A stretch of DNA of 53,923 nucleotides from an uncultured Eubacteriales bacterium. GTDB lineage: Bacteria; Bacillota; Clostridia; Christensenellales; Aristaeellaceae. Location: contig CADBZH010000006.1 in assembly GCA_902799045.1 (NCBI GenBank), positions 1-53,923 of the forward strand, given 5' to 3'. Below the pieces are notes generated by a model that was given only the letters and a program-made list of their open reading frames with translations, ran no database searches and had not been told where the DNA came from. Of this stretch, positions 25,744 through 33,895 are shown piece by piece. Each line of letters begins with the position of its first letter. The first letter of the stretch is position 1. A program made the position numbers and the translations under genes.

Positions 25744-27287
25744 TTTTCCTCAATCCTCTTTTCATTTGCCGCATTGATCCACCGATTCAGCGCGGCGTAC
25801 AGCCGGTCCGCGTCCACGGGCTTCGGCAGATGCTCGTTCATGCCCGCCTCCAGCGTCTTTTGCAGGTCGGTTTCGGCGTCGTTGGCCGACAGCGCAATGA
25901 TCGGAACGACCTTCGCGTCCTCCCGATCCAGCGCGCGGATCCGCCGCGCCGCCTCCATGCCGTCCATCACGGGCATGCGCAGGTCCATCAATACCGCGTC
26001 GTAATAAAAGCTGCTGGACTTTTCCACCATCTCCACGGCGATTTGGCCGTTCGAGGCGGTGTCGCTTTCCACGTCCTCCAGCTCCAGAAGGTCGGAGACG
26101 ATCTCGGCGTTTTCGACCATGTCGTCCACCACCAGCACGCGGCGTCCCGCCAGGGAAACGGGCGCCGGCGGCGCCTCCTCGGCGCTGGCGCAGCCTCCGC
26201 AGCCGTTGTAGCACTCGCATTTGCCGATGCAGGCCTTTTCGCCCGGGCCTGAAGGCGTCATCGGCAGGATGACGGTGAAGGTGGAACCCTCGCCCTTTTT
26301 GCTGACGACCTCGATCCTGCCGCCCATCTTCCGGACGATGCTGTTGGCGATGGGCAGGCCCAGGCCGCTGCCGCTGAAGCGGTTGGTGTAGCTGGCGTCC
26401 TCCTGGGCGAAGGGCTCCATGATCTTCGGCAGGAAATCCTCGTCAATGCCGATGCCGGTGTCCGAGACGATGAAGCGGATCTCCGAGCAGACGCCCTCGG
26501 CCTTCGAGCTGGCCACCGAGAACCGCACCGTTCCTGGCGCGTCCGTGAACTTCACGGCGTTTTCAAGCAGGCATATCACCACCTGCTTCAGGTGCAGCGC
26601 GTCGCCGGTGTATTCCCGGGTGGTGCACTGGGCGAAGGCAGTCTGATACTCCAGGCCCTTCTTTTCACAGGCCATGGAGACGTAGGCGTTCACCTGCTCC
26701 AGCGCCTCCTTCAGCGAGAAGGATTCCATGTGCATCACCAGCTCGCCGCTCTCGATCTGCTGCATGTCCAGTATGCCGTTGATGAGCCTGGAGAGGTAGC
26801 GGGCGCTGTTTTCGATCTTCTCCAGCTGTTCCCGGGTCTCTGTGGGCAGATCCGGGTTTTTCAGCGCCAGCGTGCCCATGCCCTGGATCACGTTCATGGG
26901 CGTGCGCATCTCGTGGCTGACGCTGGCGAGGAAGCTGGTCTTGGCGCGGTTGCTCGCCTCGGCCGCCAGCAGCTCCGCCTCCAGGTGTTCGATCTCGATC
27001 ACCCGCTCAACGATCATGCTGAACAGCTTGACCATGACGAATACGAACACGCTGCCGCCGAAGAGTATGCCGGCGACGAGGAGATCGGGCTTGCCGAAGA
27101 TGCCCACCATCAAATAGCCCAGCAGGAAGGAGACCAGCAGGACGATCGGAATATACAGCATGCGATAGCCCCAGCGCCACATCTTCATGCCGCGGATGTT
27201 GCGGGTAAACCTCAGAAAGCCGATGATGTTGTAGACCATCAGCGCGCTTCCCAGGTAGACCATGGCGTAGACCGCCCATCGAACCAA
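25740..27287 (-). CDS. Membrane hybrid histidine kinase with REC domain and a cysteine cluster
   Basis: 515 aa. Two to four hydrophobic segments (about 5-22, 46-64, 68-88) lead into a coiled coil (about 92-115). HisKA has SVSHEMRTP with H125. HATPase has LLENAVKF, SDTGIGIDEDF and GSGLGLPI. Receiver: VVDDM (about 386-390), phosphoacceptor D435 in VLMDLRMPVMDG. Between HATPase and REC (353-366) lies CIGKCECYNGCGGC with cysteines 353, 357, 359, 363 and 366. The TTG start at 27287 is set by GGAGG seven bases before it. An ATG nearby is out of frame. First gene of the long operon. Confidence 0.88.
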   Translation of the reverse strand: MVRWAVYAMVYLGSALMVYNIIGFLRFTRNIRGMKMWRWGYRMLYIPIVLLVSFLLGYLMVGIFGKPDLLVAGILFGGSVFVFVMVKLFSMIVERVIEIEHLEAELLAAEASNRAKTSFLASVSHEMRTPMNVIQGMGTLALKNPDLPTETREQLEKIENSARYLSRLINGILDMQQIESGELVMHMESFSLKEALEQVNAYVSMACEKKGLEYQTAFAQCTTREYTGDALHLKQVVICLLENAVKFTDAPGTVRFSVASSKAEGVCSEIRFIVSDTGIGIDEDFLPKIMEPFAQEDASYTNRFSGSGLGLPIANSIVRKMGGRIEVVSKKGEGSTFTVILPMTPSGPGEKACIGKCECYNGCGGCASAEEAPPAPVSLAGRRVLVVDDMVENAEIVSDLLELEDVESDTASNGQIAVEMVEKSSSFYYDAVLMDLRMPVMDGMEAARRIRALDREDAKVVPIIALSANDAETDLQKTLEAGMNEHLPKPVDADRLYAALNRWINAANEKRIEEK

Positions 27288-27324
27288 GCATACCCCTCCT
27301 TCCCCTTTTATCCTATATTAATTT

Positions 27325-27353
27325 ATTTTACCACAAAAAGGTTGCATTGACAA
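27325..27353 (-). promoter_or_regulatory. Promoter of the phosphorelay/c-di-GMP operon
   Basis: Minus strand TTGTCA (27353-27348), 17-base spacer, TAAAAT (27330-27325), about 37 bases before the TTG start of the hybrid kinase. It is the only promoter I see for the genes 27287 to 13792. Confidence 0.68.
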
Positions 27354-27412
27354 TACGCGCAGGCCGAAAAACGCCGGAATTCAGGCCTTTCGCGGGGTTT
27401 GAATCCCCCCCA

Positions 27413-27441
27413 TTGACGAAAGCTGCCGCATCGGTTATAAT
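27413..27441 (+). promoter_or_regulatory. Promoter of the rightward GGDEF-EAL gene
   Basis: TTGACG (27413-27418), 17-base spacer, perfect TATAAT (27436-27441), 43 bases before the ATG at 27485. It is back to back with the operon promoter at 27325-27353. Their -35 boxes are about 60 bases apart. Confidence 0.75.
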
Positions 27442-27484
27442 AAAAGTTAACAAATCATCAACAAATGAAAGGGAAGTCTGCGAT

Positions 27485-30016
27485 ATGGCGGGTACGATCG
27501 CGCGATTTGCCAAGGAACACCCCGAATTCCCCCTCGTGGAGTTTCTCGAACACTCCGCGTTTGACGAGTTGATTTCCATCGACCTTCAGCGGGATACCTA
27601 TCAATTCATATTCAACGTGGAGCAGAAATACTGGTCACCCTCCATGGAAGGCGTCTACAGCACGTTCTGCGACTACGTGGTCAATCGCATGGTACACCCG
27701 CAGGACCAGCCGCTCTACCTGGACATGATGAGCCCCAAAGCCCTGCCCATTCACCTGGAATCCACCGACGGGATCCTCGACTTCGAGTTTCGCGTGCGCA
27801 ATTCCAGTGGCGGCTGGCACTGGTGCGAGCAGTACGTCGTCAGCGGCGCACAGCACGGCGTGCCCGAGGGTCTGGCCTACTGCTACGTATTTGACATTCA
27901 GAGCCGCAAGGATCGCGAGGAGGGCAAGACCCGGGTCGCCTACAAGCAGAACGTCCTGCTCGACCCGCTGACCGGCCTGCCCCGGGAGAAGGATTTTTAC
28001 GCCCAGGCTGAATCGATGCTGGCCAATACCGAGGTCAGTTGGCTGTTGGTGGCCATCGACCTGCAGCACTTCAAGCTGTTCAACGAGTGGTATGGGCGCG
28101 ATCTGGGCGATCACATTCTGGAGGATATCGGGCGCGAGCTGGCCCGGACCGCCGAGCGCCACGGAGGCGCGGCCGGCTATATCGGCGGGGACGACTTCGC
28201 CCTGCTGGTCCCGGCGGAAACCTTCAGAATCGAAGCCCTGTACCAGCGCCTTCAGGAGATCATCAACGAGCACGGCGTGTCCATCGGCTTCCTGCCCGCC
28301 CTCGGCGCCTGCCATTCCAACGGCTCGACCTCCATCTACACGCTGCACGACGAGGCCTCCCTCGCCTGCCAGGAGGCCAAGAAGGACTATCGAAACCGCG
28401 TGGTCTTCTATTCCACATCGCTGGTGGAGCAGACGGCGGAGGATTATCGCACGCTCTCCGCGTTCAAGGACGCGCTGGCCAACGGCGAGATCACGTTCTT
28501 CCTCCAGCCCCAGTGCCGCGCCATCAACAGCCAGATCGTTGGCGCGGAGGCTTTAGCCCGCTGGATCAAGCCCGATGGCACCATGATCCCCCCGTTCCGC
28601 TTTGTGCCCACGCTGGAGCGCTACGGCTTCATCCCGGATCTGGACCGATACATCTGGAACGCCGTGTGCCAGTGGAGCCGGCGGTCGCTGGACGCGGGCA
28701 ACCCGCTGATCCCCGTTTCCGTGAACATCAGCCCCGTGGACATCTTCACGATGGACGTGCCGCAATACTTTGAGGAGCTGATCGCGAAGTACGGGCTGCC
28801 CCGGTCCGCCGTGAAGGTGGAGATCACCGAATCCGCCTACGGCGAGGACTCCGAACGGGTGCGCGAAACGGTGCAGACCTTCCGCGACATGGGCTTCATG
28901 GTGCTGATGGACGACTTCGGAAGCGGCTTCTCCTCGCTGAACATGCTGCGCGAATTGAACGTGGACATGATCAAGCTGGACGCCTACTTCCTGCGCATGG
29001 ACGAAGCCACCGAGAAAAAGGGCATGCACATCCTCGAATCCGTGGTGAACATGGCCAAGACCATGTCCATGCCGATCATCGTCGAGGGCGTGAAGACGAC
29101 GGAACAGTGCGCCTATCTGATGAGCCTGGGCTGCCGCTACATACAGGGCTATTACTTCTACAAGCCCATGCCGAAGGAGCAGTTCGAGGCGCTGATCGCC
29201 GATCCCACGAAGGTGGATCCCAAGGGCTTCACGTTCAAGTTCAACGAGGAATTCCACATCCGGGAGTTCCTGAACGACGATGTGTACTCCGATTCGATGC
29301 TGAACCACATCATCGGCCCGGCGGCCATCTATGCCTGGCACGGCGACGACGTGGACATCACCCGCTTCAACCAGCAGTTCTACCAGGCCGTACACGTGAC
29401 GGACTTCACCGACCGGCTGCTCCGAATCCAGCAATTCATGCCCAAGGGAGAACCCCAGGCCCTGGTCGACGTGCTGCAGCGCGCCTTTGACGACCGGCTG
29501 AACGGCGCAAGCGCGGTGCTCTCCTTCAATCGCACGGACGGCACCCGCGCCCGCTTCCTGATCCACTTCTACTTCCTGAACACCGATGGCGAGACGCGGC
29601 GCTTCTACGGCTCGGCCCGCGACATCACCGATATCGCCTATCTCCAGCAGCAGATGGAGCTGCTCTCCCGCTTCGTCTCGCGCACCGTGCTGTTCCTCGT
29701 CATGCACGAGGAGAGCTACACCTTCGAGGTGGTGGCCAACGGCCTGGAGCAGGCCATGGGGCTCAATCGCGCCGAAATGGAGAATGAGCTGAACACCGGC
29801 CGGTTCTACAAGCGCCTGATCCCGAAAAATGAGAGCGTGCTGTGGAAGATCGCGCTGAAGTGTGTGGAGACGCGCCAGAGCGCCTCCCGGACGTTCAAGA
29901 TGATCGGCGCCGACGGTTCGGAGCTGGGCCTCGTGGTGGACGCCGACTTCGTCGACGACCCGATGAGCGACGTCAAGTGCATCCTGGCGATGCGACGGGA
30001 GAACGCCCTGCCGTGA
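27485..30016 (+). CDS. PAS-GGDEF-EAL-PAS protein, c-di-GMP cyclase/phosphodiesterase
   Basis: 843 aa, cytoplasmic. A PAS-like N-terminus (about 25-140, RDTYQFIFNVEQKYWSPS) precedes a GGDEF domain whose motif is GGDDF (234-238), a form that can be active or serve as an allosteric site. The EAL domain (about 325-580) has GAEALARW (EAL 355-357), VEITESAYGED, LMDDFGSGFSSLN, IVEGVKTTEQ and IQGYYFYKP, so phosphodiesterase activity is likely. About 240 C-terminal residues hold two PAS-like parts (PAAIYAWHGDDVDITRFNQ and FLVMHEESYTFEVVANGL). The ATG at 27485 follows AAAGGGAAG. The open frame continues upstream but has no better start. It diverges from the phosphorelay operon. Confidence 0.88.
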   Translation: MAGTIARFAKEHPEFPLVEFLEHSAFDELISIDLQRDTYQFIFNVEQKYWSPSMEGVYSTFCDYVVNRMVHPQDQPLYLDMMSPKALPIHLESTDGILDFEFRVRNSSGGWHWCEQYVVSGAQHGVPEGLAYCYVFDIQSRKDREEGKTRVAYKQNVLLDPLTGLPREKDFYAQAESMLANTEVSWLLVAIDLQHFKLFNEWYGRDLGDHILEDIGRELARTAERHGGAAGYIGGDDFALLVPAETFRIEALYQRLQEIINEHGVSIGFLPALGACHSNGSTSIYTLHDEASLACQEAKKDYRNRVVFYSTSLVEQTAEDYRTLSAFKDALANGEITFFLQPQCRAINSQIVGAEALARWIKPDGTMIPPFRFVPTLERYGFIPDLDRYIWNAVCQWSRRSLDAGNPLIPVSVNISPVDIFTMDVPQYFEELIAKYGLPRSAVKVEITESAYGEDSERVRETVQTFRDMGFMVLMDDFGSGFSSLNMLRELNVDMIKLDAYFLRMDEATEKKGMHILESVVNMAKTMSMPIIVEGVKTTEQCAYLMSLGCRYIQGYYFYKPMPKEQFEALIADPTKVDPKGFTFKFNEEFHIREFLNDDVYSDSMLNHIIGPAAIYAWHGDDVDITRFNQQFYQAVHVTDFTDRLLRIQQFMPKGEPQALVDVLQRAFDDRLNGASAVLSFNRTDGTRARFLIHFYFLNTDGETRRFYGSARDITDIAYLQQQMELLSRFVSRTVLFLVMHEESYTFEVVANGLEQAMGLNRAEMENELNTGRFYKRLIPKNESVLWKIALKCVETRQSASRTFKMIGADGSELGLVVDADFVDDPMSDVKCILAMRRENALP

Positions 30017-30058
30017 GCCGGAATACAGAGGCTCGTCACGGATGCCCGGAAAACAAGC

Positions 30059-30172
30059 GCACAGGTCCTTCGCTTCGCTCAGGATGACAAACGACGCAAT
30101 TCCTGTCATCCTGTGCGCAGCGAAGGATCTGTACGTTTTTTCAAGAGACTGTATTCTGCAAATCCACCGGCG
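30059..30172. repeat. Dispersed palindromic repeat R1, copy 3 (near complete)
   Basis: Arms of 29 bases: 30061-30089 (starts ACAGGTCCTTCGC, ends AGGATGACA) and 30104-30132 (starts TGTCATCCTGTGC, ends GAAGGATCTGT), with a 14-base centre. The conserved tail with TATTCTGCAAATCC follows. It lies between convergent genes. Confidence 0.8.
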
Positions 30173-30203
30173 TTCCGCAATGAGCCAAAGGCTCATCGCG
30201 GAA
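30173..30203 (-). terminator. Strong hairpin after the aldo/keto reductase gene
   Basis: TTCCGCAATGAGCC (30173-30186), loop AAA, GGCTCATCGCGGAA (30190-30203): a 14-bp stem with one mismatch, six bases beyond the stop at 30210. There is no U tract on the minus strand, so it is a stable 3' end or weak terminator. It abuts repeat R1 copy 3. Confidence 0.5.
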
Positions 30204-30209
30204 GCCCCG

Positions 30210-31211
30210 TCACGCCCGCTTCGGGGGACGGTTCTGGGCCATGACGCCCGCCAGCGCGTGAGGCACGTAGTGCTCCTCCAGGAACGCGATCTCCTCATCG
30301 GTCAGCTCCAGCTCCACGGCCTTCGCCGCGCCTTCAACGTGGCGGAACTTCGTCGCGCCCACCACCGGAGCGGTCACCTTTGTGAGCAGCCACGCCAGGG
30401 ATATCTCCGTCATGGAGACGCCGCGCTTCTCCGCCAGCTCTGAGACGCGATTGATGATGACCTCGTCCTGCTCCTTCGTTGCGTCATACTTGAATTTGGC
30501 GTAGGCGTCCTTCTCCAGGCGGTTGCTGGTCTCCCCCGGCTTCCTCGCCAGGCGGCCCGCGGCCAGCGCGCTGTAGGGCGTCAGGGCGATGTTTTCCTCA
30601 TTGCAATAGGGAACCATCTCGCGCTCCTCCTCGCGGAAGAGCAGGTTGTAGTGGCCCTGGATGGAGACGAACTTCGCCCATCCCTCACGTTCGGCGATGG
30701 CGTTGGCCTTGGCGATTTGCCAGGCAAAACAGTTGGAAATGCCGATGGCCCGCGCCTTGCCGGCCCTGACCTGTCGGTTCAGCCCGTCCAGCACGTCCTC
30801 GATGGGCGTGTTCCAGTCCCACATGTGATAGATGTACAGATCCACATACTCCATGCCCAGGTTTTTGAGGCTCTGGTTCAGCATGTTTTCAATGTGCTGC
30901 TGGCCGGTGACGCCCGCTTCGATCTCCTCCCGCGTCCGGGGCAGGAATTTCGTCGCCAGCACCACCTCGTCGCGCCGCGCGAAATCCCGCAGCGCCCGGC
31001 CCACGTACTGCTCGCTGGTGCCGTTTTGATAAGCGATGGCCGTGTCATAGAAGTTGACGCCCAGCTCCAGGCCGTGCTTGATGATCTCCCGGGAGTGCTC
31101 CTCGTCCAGGGTCCAGCCGTGCTGGCCCTGCGCGGCTTCGCCGAAACCCATGCAGCCCATGCACACGCGGGAGACCTTCAGGTCAGAGTTGCCGAGTTTC
31201 GTATACTTCAT
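30210..31211 (-). CDS. Aldo/keto reductase
   Basis: 333 aa TIM-barrel NADPH-dependent oxidoreductase, cytoplasmic. The catalytic tetrad is recognisable: NFYDTAIAYQNG (D and Y), LATKFLP (K) and YIYHMWDW (H). The C-terminal cofactor-binding part follows (VTAPVVGATKFRHVEGA). Members of this branch reduce sugar aldehydes or ketones. The ATG overlaps the stop of the GH78 gene (ATGA) and has GGAGG before it, so the two are translationally coupled. A role in handling sugars released by the rhamnosidase is an inference from this coupling. Confidence 0.92.
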   Translation of the reverse strand: MKYTKLGNSDLKVSRVCMGCMGFGEAAQGQHGWTLDEEHSREIIKHGLELGVNFYDTAIAYQNGTSEQYVGRALRDFARRDEVVLATKFLPRTREEIEAGVTGQQHIENMLNQSLKNLGMEYVDLYIYHMWDWNTPIEDVLDGLNRQVRAGKARAIGISNCFAWQIAKANAIAEREGWAKFVSIQGHYNLLFREEEREMVPYCNEENIALTPYSALAAGRLARKPGETSNRLEKDAYAKFKYDATKEQDEVIINRVSELAEKRGVSMTEISLAWLLTKVTAPVVGATKFRHVEGAAKAVELELTDEEIAFLEEHYVPHALAGVMAQNRPPKRA

Positions 31212-33850
31212 CCTCTTTCCTCCCCTTCAATCCGCTGTTCAAACGATCCTGCCGCTTCGATGGTCCATATGCCGCGCGTCAGCGTCAGCTCCGCCGCCTG
31301 CGTGGGCTTGCCGTTCACGCGAACGATGCGGCTGCCCTTCGGCGCAACGAACCGCGCCTCGGCGTCGAAGGGCACCGCGACGGTATAGACCGTCCCGCCC
31401 TCCCGGCGCTCCCAGCGCGCTTCGTAGCGGCCGGACGCGGAATCATAGGCGCACGCCGCCCAGTCCAGCCGCGCGTCCGGCTCCGGCGCGATCACCGCCC
31501 GCTTGAAGCCGGGCGCCGCGTCGTCCGGGCGCAGGCCGGTCACGGTCTGGTAGATCCACTGCACGATGGAGCCGTAGGCGTAGTGGTTCATGCTGTTCAT
31601 GCCGGTGTCCGAGACGCTGCCGTCCGGCAGGACGGAATTCCAGCGCTCCCAGATGGTGGTCGCGCCGAGGTTCACCTCGTACAGCCAGCCGGGGAAATCC
31701 TCGTTAAACAGCAGCGTGTAGGCCACGTCCGTCATGCCGCATTTGCTGAGCGTCGGACAGAGCTGGTAGGTGCCCACAAAGCCGGTGTCCAGGTGATCGC
31801 CCTTCGCCCTGAGCAGCGCCCGAAGGCCTTCAGCCACGGTCTTTGTCTGTTCGGCCGGCAGCAGTTCAAGGTTCAGGGCCAGCACGTGGGCGGTCTGGGT
31901 TGGGATGGCAAGCGTGCCGTCGCTTTTCAGGTATTCCCTTCGGAACGCCTCCCGGATCGCGTCGGCCAGCGCGGCGTATGCGTCGGCGTCGTCGGCGCGT
32001 CCCAGCGCCCTGGCGGCCCTTGCCACAAGCGTGGCCGACAGGTAGTAATAGCAGGTGGCCACACAGGCGCTGTCCGTGCCGCCCAGCGGACTGTTCGCAT
32101 CCGGGTTGTCCAGCGCCAGCCAGTCGGCAAAGTGGAAGCCGCTCGACCAGATGTGGCTGCCGCCGCACTTTGACTCGTCCTCGCGGCGGATGAAATCCAC
32201 CCACCGCTTCATGTTCTCGTACTGCTTCTCCAGCAGCGTCGGATCGCCGTAGTAGCGGTACAGGTTCCAGGGGATCACCGTGGCCGCGTCGCCCCAGGCG
32301 CAGGAGCCGTCGACCACGCCAAAGTCGCCCTCCTGCACGCCGTATTTGTCCAGGCGCACCTTTAGGGCGTCCGGCACCACAAAGGGCACGCTGCCGCCCC
32401 GATGCCGCTGCTCGAGGAGCATATCCGACAGGAATTTGCCGTAGAACGCCGGGGTGTACATGTTGTAGGAGGCCGTCTCGGAAAACACCTGCGCGTCGCC
32501 GGTCCAGCCCATGCGCTCGTCGCGCTGGGGGCAGTCGGTGGGAATGTCCACGAAGTTGCCCCGCTGGCTCCAGAGCGCGTTTTCGATCAGGCGGTTGATC
32601 CTGCCGTCAGACGTGCGCAGCGTGCCGGTGTCGTCCAGCGCCGACCAGATGGCCTCGGCCTGAAAGCCCGCCGCGCGGATCTGCGCTTCGGTCATGCCCT
32701 CCACCTTTACGAAGCGAAAGCCGTAGTAGGTGAACCGGGGCCGCGCGATCACGGGCCTGCCGCCGGAGATACAGGTGTACTCCGCCAGGGCTGAGCGCAG
32801 GTTTTCCCGGTAAAAGCAGCCGTTTTGCAGGAGCTCGCCGTATTGCAGGCGCACCTTCTCCCCCGCCGGCACATCGCAGGTGAACGTCGCCCAGCCCGCC
32901 ATGTTCTGGCCGAAGTCCAGCACCCACTCCCCGGCAGGGGTGTGGATCAGCTCATAGTCAGCAAAGATCTTCAAGACCTTCACCGGCAGGCCGATGCGCT
33001 CGATCAGCCTGCCCTCCGGGGCTTCATCGCAAATGGCCTCGAAGGCGGGCTCTGCGCCCTCCAGCCGCGCGTCATACGTCTCGCCGTCGTAGAGGTTTCC
33101 GTCGGTCACCGGCGCGACGCCGCAGCGCCACGTATCGTCCGTGGCGACGACCGTTTCCGTGCCGTCCGCGTATTCCAGGCGAAGCTCGGCCAGCAGCAAC
33201 AGGTGGTCGCCGTACAGCTTGTCGGTGGACTTGCCGAAGCCGTAGCGGCCCGCGTACCAGCCCGGCCCCAGCATCACGGACAGCGCGTTTTCACCCGCCC
33301 GCAGCCCGTCGGTCACATCATAGGTCTGGTACTGGATCTGGTATTGGTAGCTGTCATAGCCCGGCGCGAGGACTTCGTCGCCGATCCTCTTCCCGTTGAG
33401 GCCGGCCTCGTAGAGCCCCAGCCCGCAGATGTACAGCCGCGCCCGCTTCACGGGCCGGTCGGCCTCAAACCGCTTTGAAAAGACCGGAAAGCCCTCGAAG
33501 GGCGCGCGGATCCAGCTTCCCTGCCAGGGCTCATCCCGCTTGGCGGTCTCAAACCAGGCAACCCCGGAGACGCCGCTGTCGCCGTCGTCCGCCGTCACCG
33601 CCACCTGCCAGTAATAGCGCGTGCGCGGCTTCAGCGGCAAATCCACCGGCACCGCCAGGGAGGAGATATCCGCCCGCTCGCCGGAATCGAACAGCGTGTC
33701 CGTCATGCCCGCGTCCGACGCCACGCGCACCCGCGCCGTCCTCTGCCTGACGCCGGACGAATCCGCCACGACCCAGGAAAACACGGGCTTATCCATCTGA
33801 AAGCCAAGTGGATCGGTCAGGTGATTGGTCCTCAATTTCTCAATTCTCAT
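31208..33850 (-). CDS. Alpha-L-rhamnosidase (glycoside hydrolase family 78)
   Basis: 880 aa, cytoplasmic by the lack of a signal peptide. It has the usual GH78 order: an N-terminal fibronectin-like domain (about 1-110), the Bac_rhamnosid_N region with ARLYICGLGLYEAGLNGKRI, a concanavalin-like domain, the (alpha/alpha)6 catalytic barrel with DIPTDCPQRDERMGWTGDAQ (the conserved acidic cluster), and a C-terminal beta domain. It removes terminal alpha-L-rhamnose from plant glycosides or pectic oligosaccharides. It lies 45 bases after the HD-GYP gene and overlaps the aldo/keto reductase by four bases. GAGGAG precedes the ATG. Confidence 0.93.
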   Translation of the reverse strand: MRIEKLRTNHLTDPLGFQMDKPVFSWVVADSSGVRQRTARVRVASDAGMTDTLFDSGERADISSLAVPVDLPLKPRTRYYWQVAVTADDGDSGVSGVAWFETAKRDEPWQGSWIRAPFEGFPVFSKRFEADRPVKRARLYICGLGLYEAGLNGKRIGDEVLAPGYDSYQYQIQYQTYDVTDGLRAGENALSVMLGPGWYAGRYGFGKSTDKLYGDHLLLLAELRLEYADGTETVVATDDTWRCGVAPVTDGNLYDGETYDARLEGAEPAFEAICDEAPEGRLIERIGLPVKVLKIFADYELIHTPAGEWVLDFGQNMAGWATFTCDVPAGEKVRLQYGELLQNGCFYRENLRSALAEYTCISGGRPVIARPRFTYYGFRFVKVEGMTEAQIRAAGFQAEAIWSALDDTGTLRTSDGRINRLIENALWSQRGNFVDIPTDCPQRDERMGWTGDAQVFSETASYNMYTPAFYGKFLSDMLLEQRHRGGSVPFVVPDALKVRLDKYGVQEGDFGVVDGSCAWGDAATVIPWNLYRYYGDPTLLEKQYENMKRWVDFIRREDESKCGGSHIWSSGFHFADWLALDNPDANSPLGGTDSACVATCYYYLSATLVARAARALGRADDADAYAALADAIREAFRREYLKSDGTLAIPTQTAHVLALNLELLPAEQTKTVAEGLRALLRAKGDHLDTGFVGTYQLCPTLSKCGMTDVAYTLLFNEDFPGWLYEVNLGATTIWERWNSVLPDGSVSDTGMNSMNHYAYGSIVQWIYQTVTGLRPDDAAPGFKRAVIAPEPDARLDWAACAYDSASGRYEARWERREGGTVYTVAVPFDAEARFVAPKGSRIVRVNGKPTQAAELTLTRGIWTIEAAGSFEQRIEGEERG

Positions 33851-33895
33851 GCGCGTCTCCTCGTTTCTGTCTTAAATACGGGCAGCGGCGCATCC

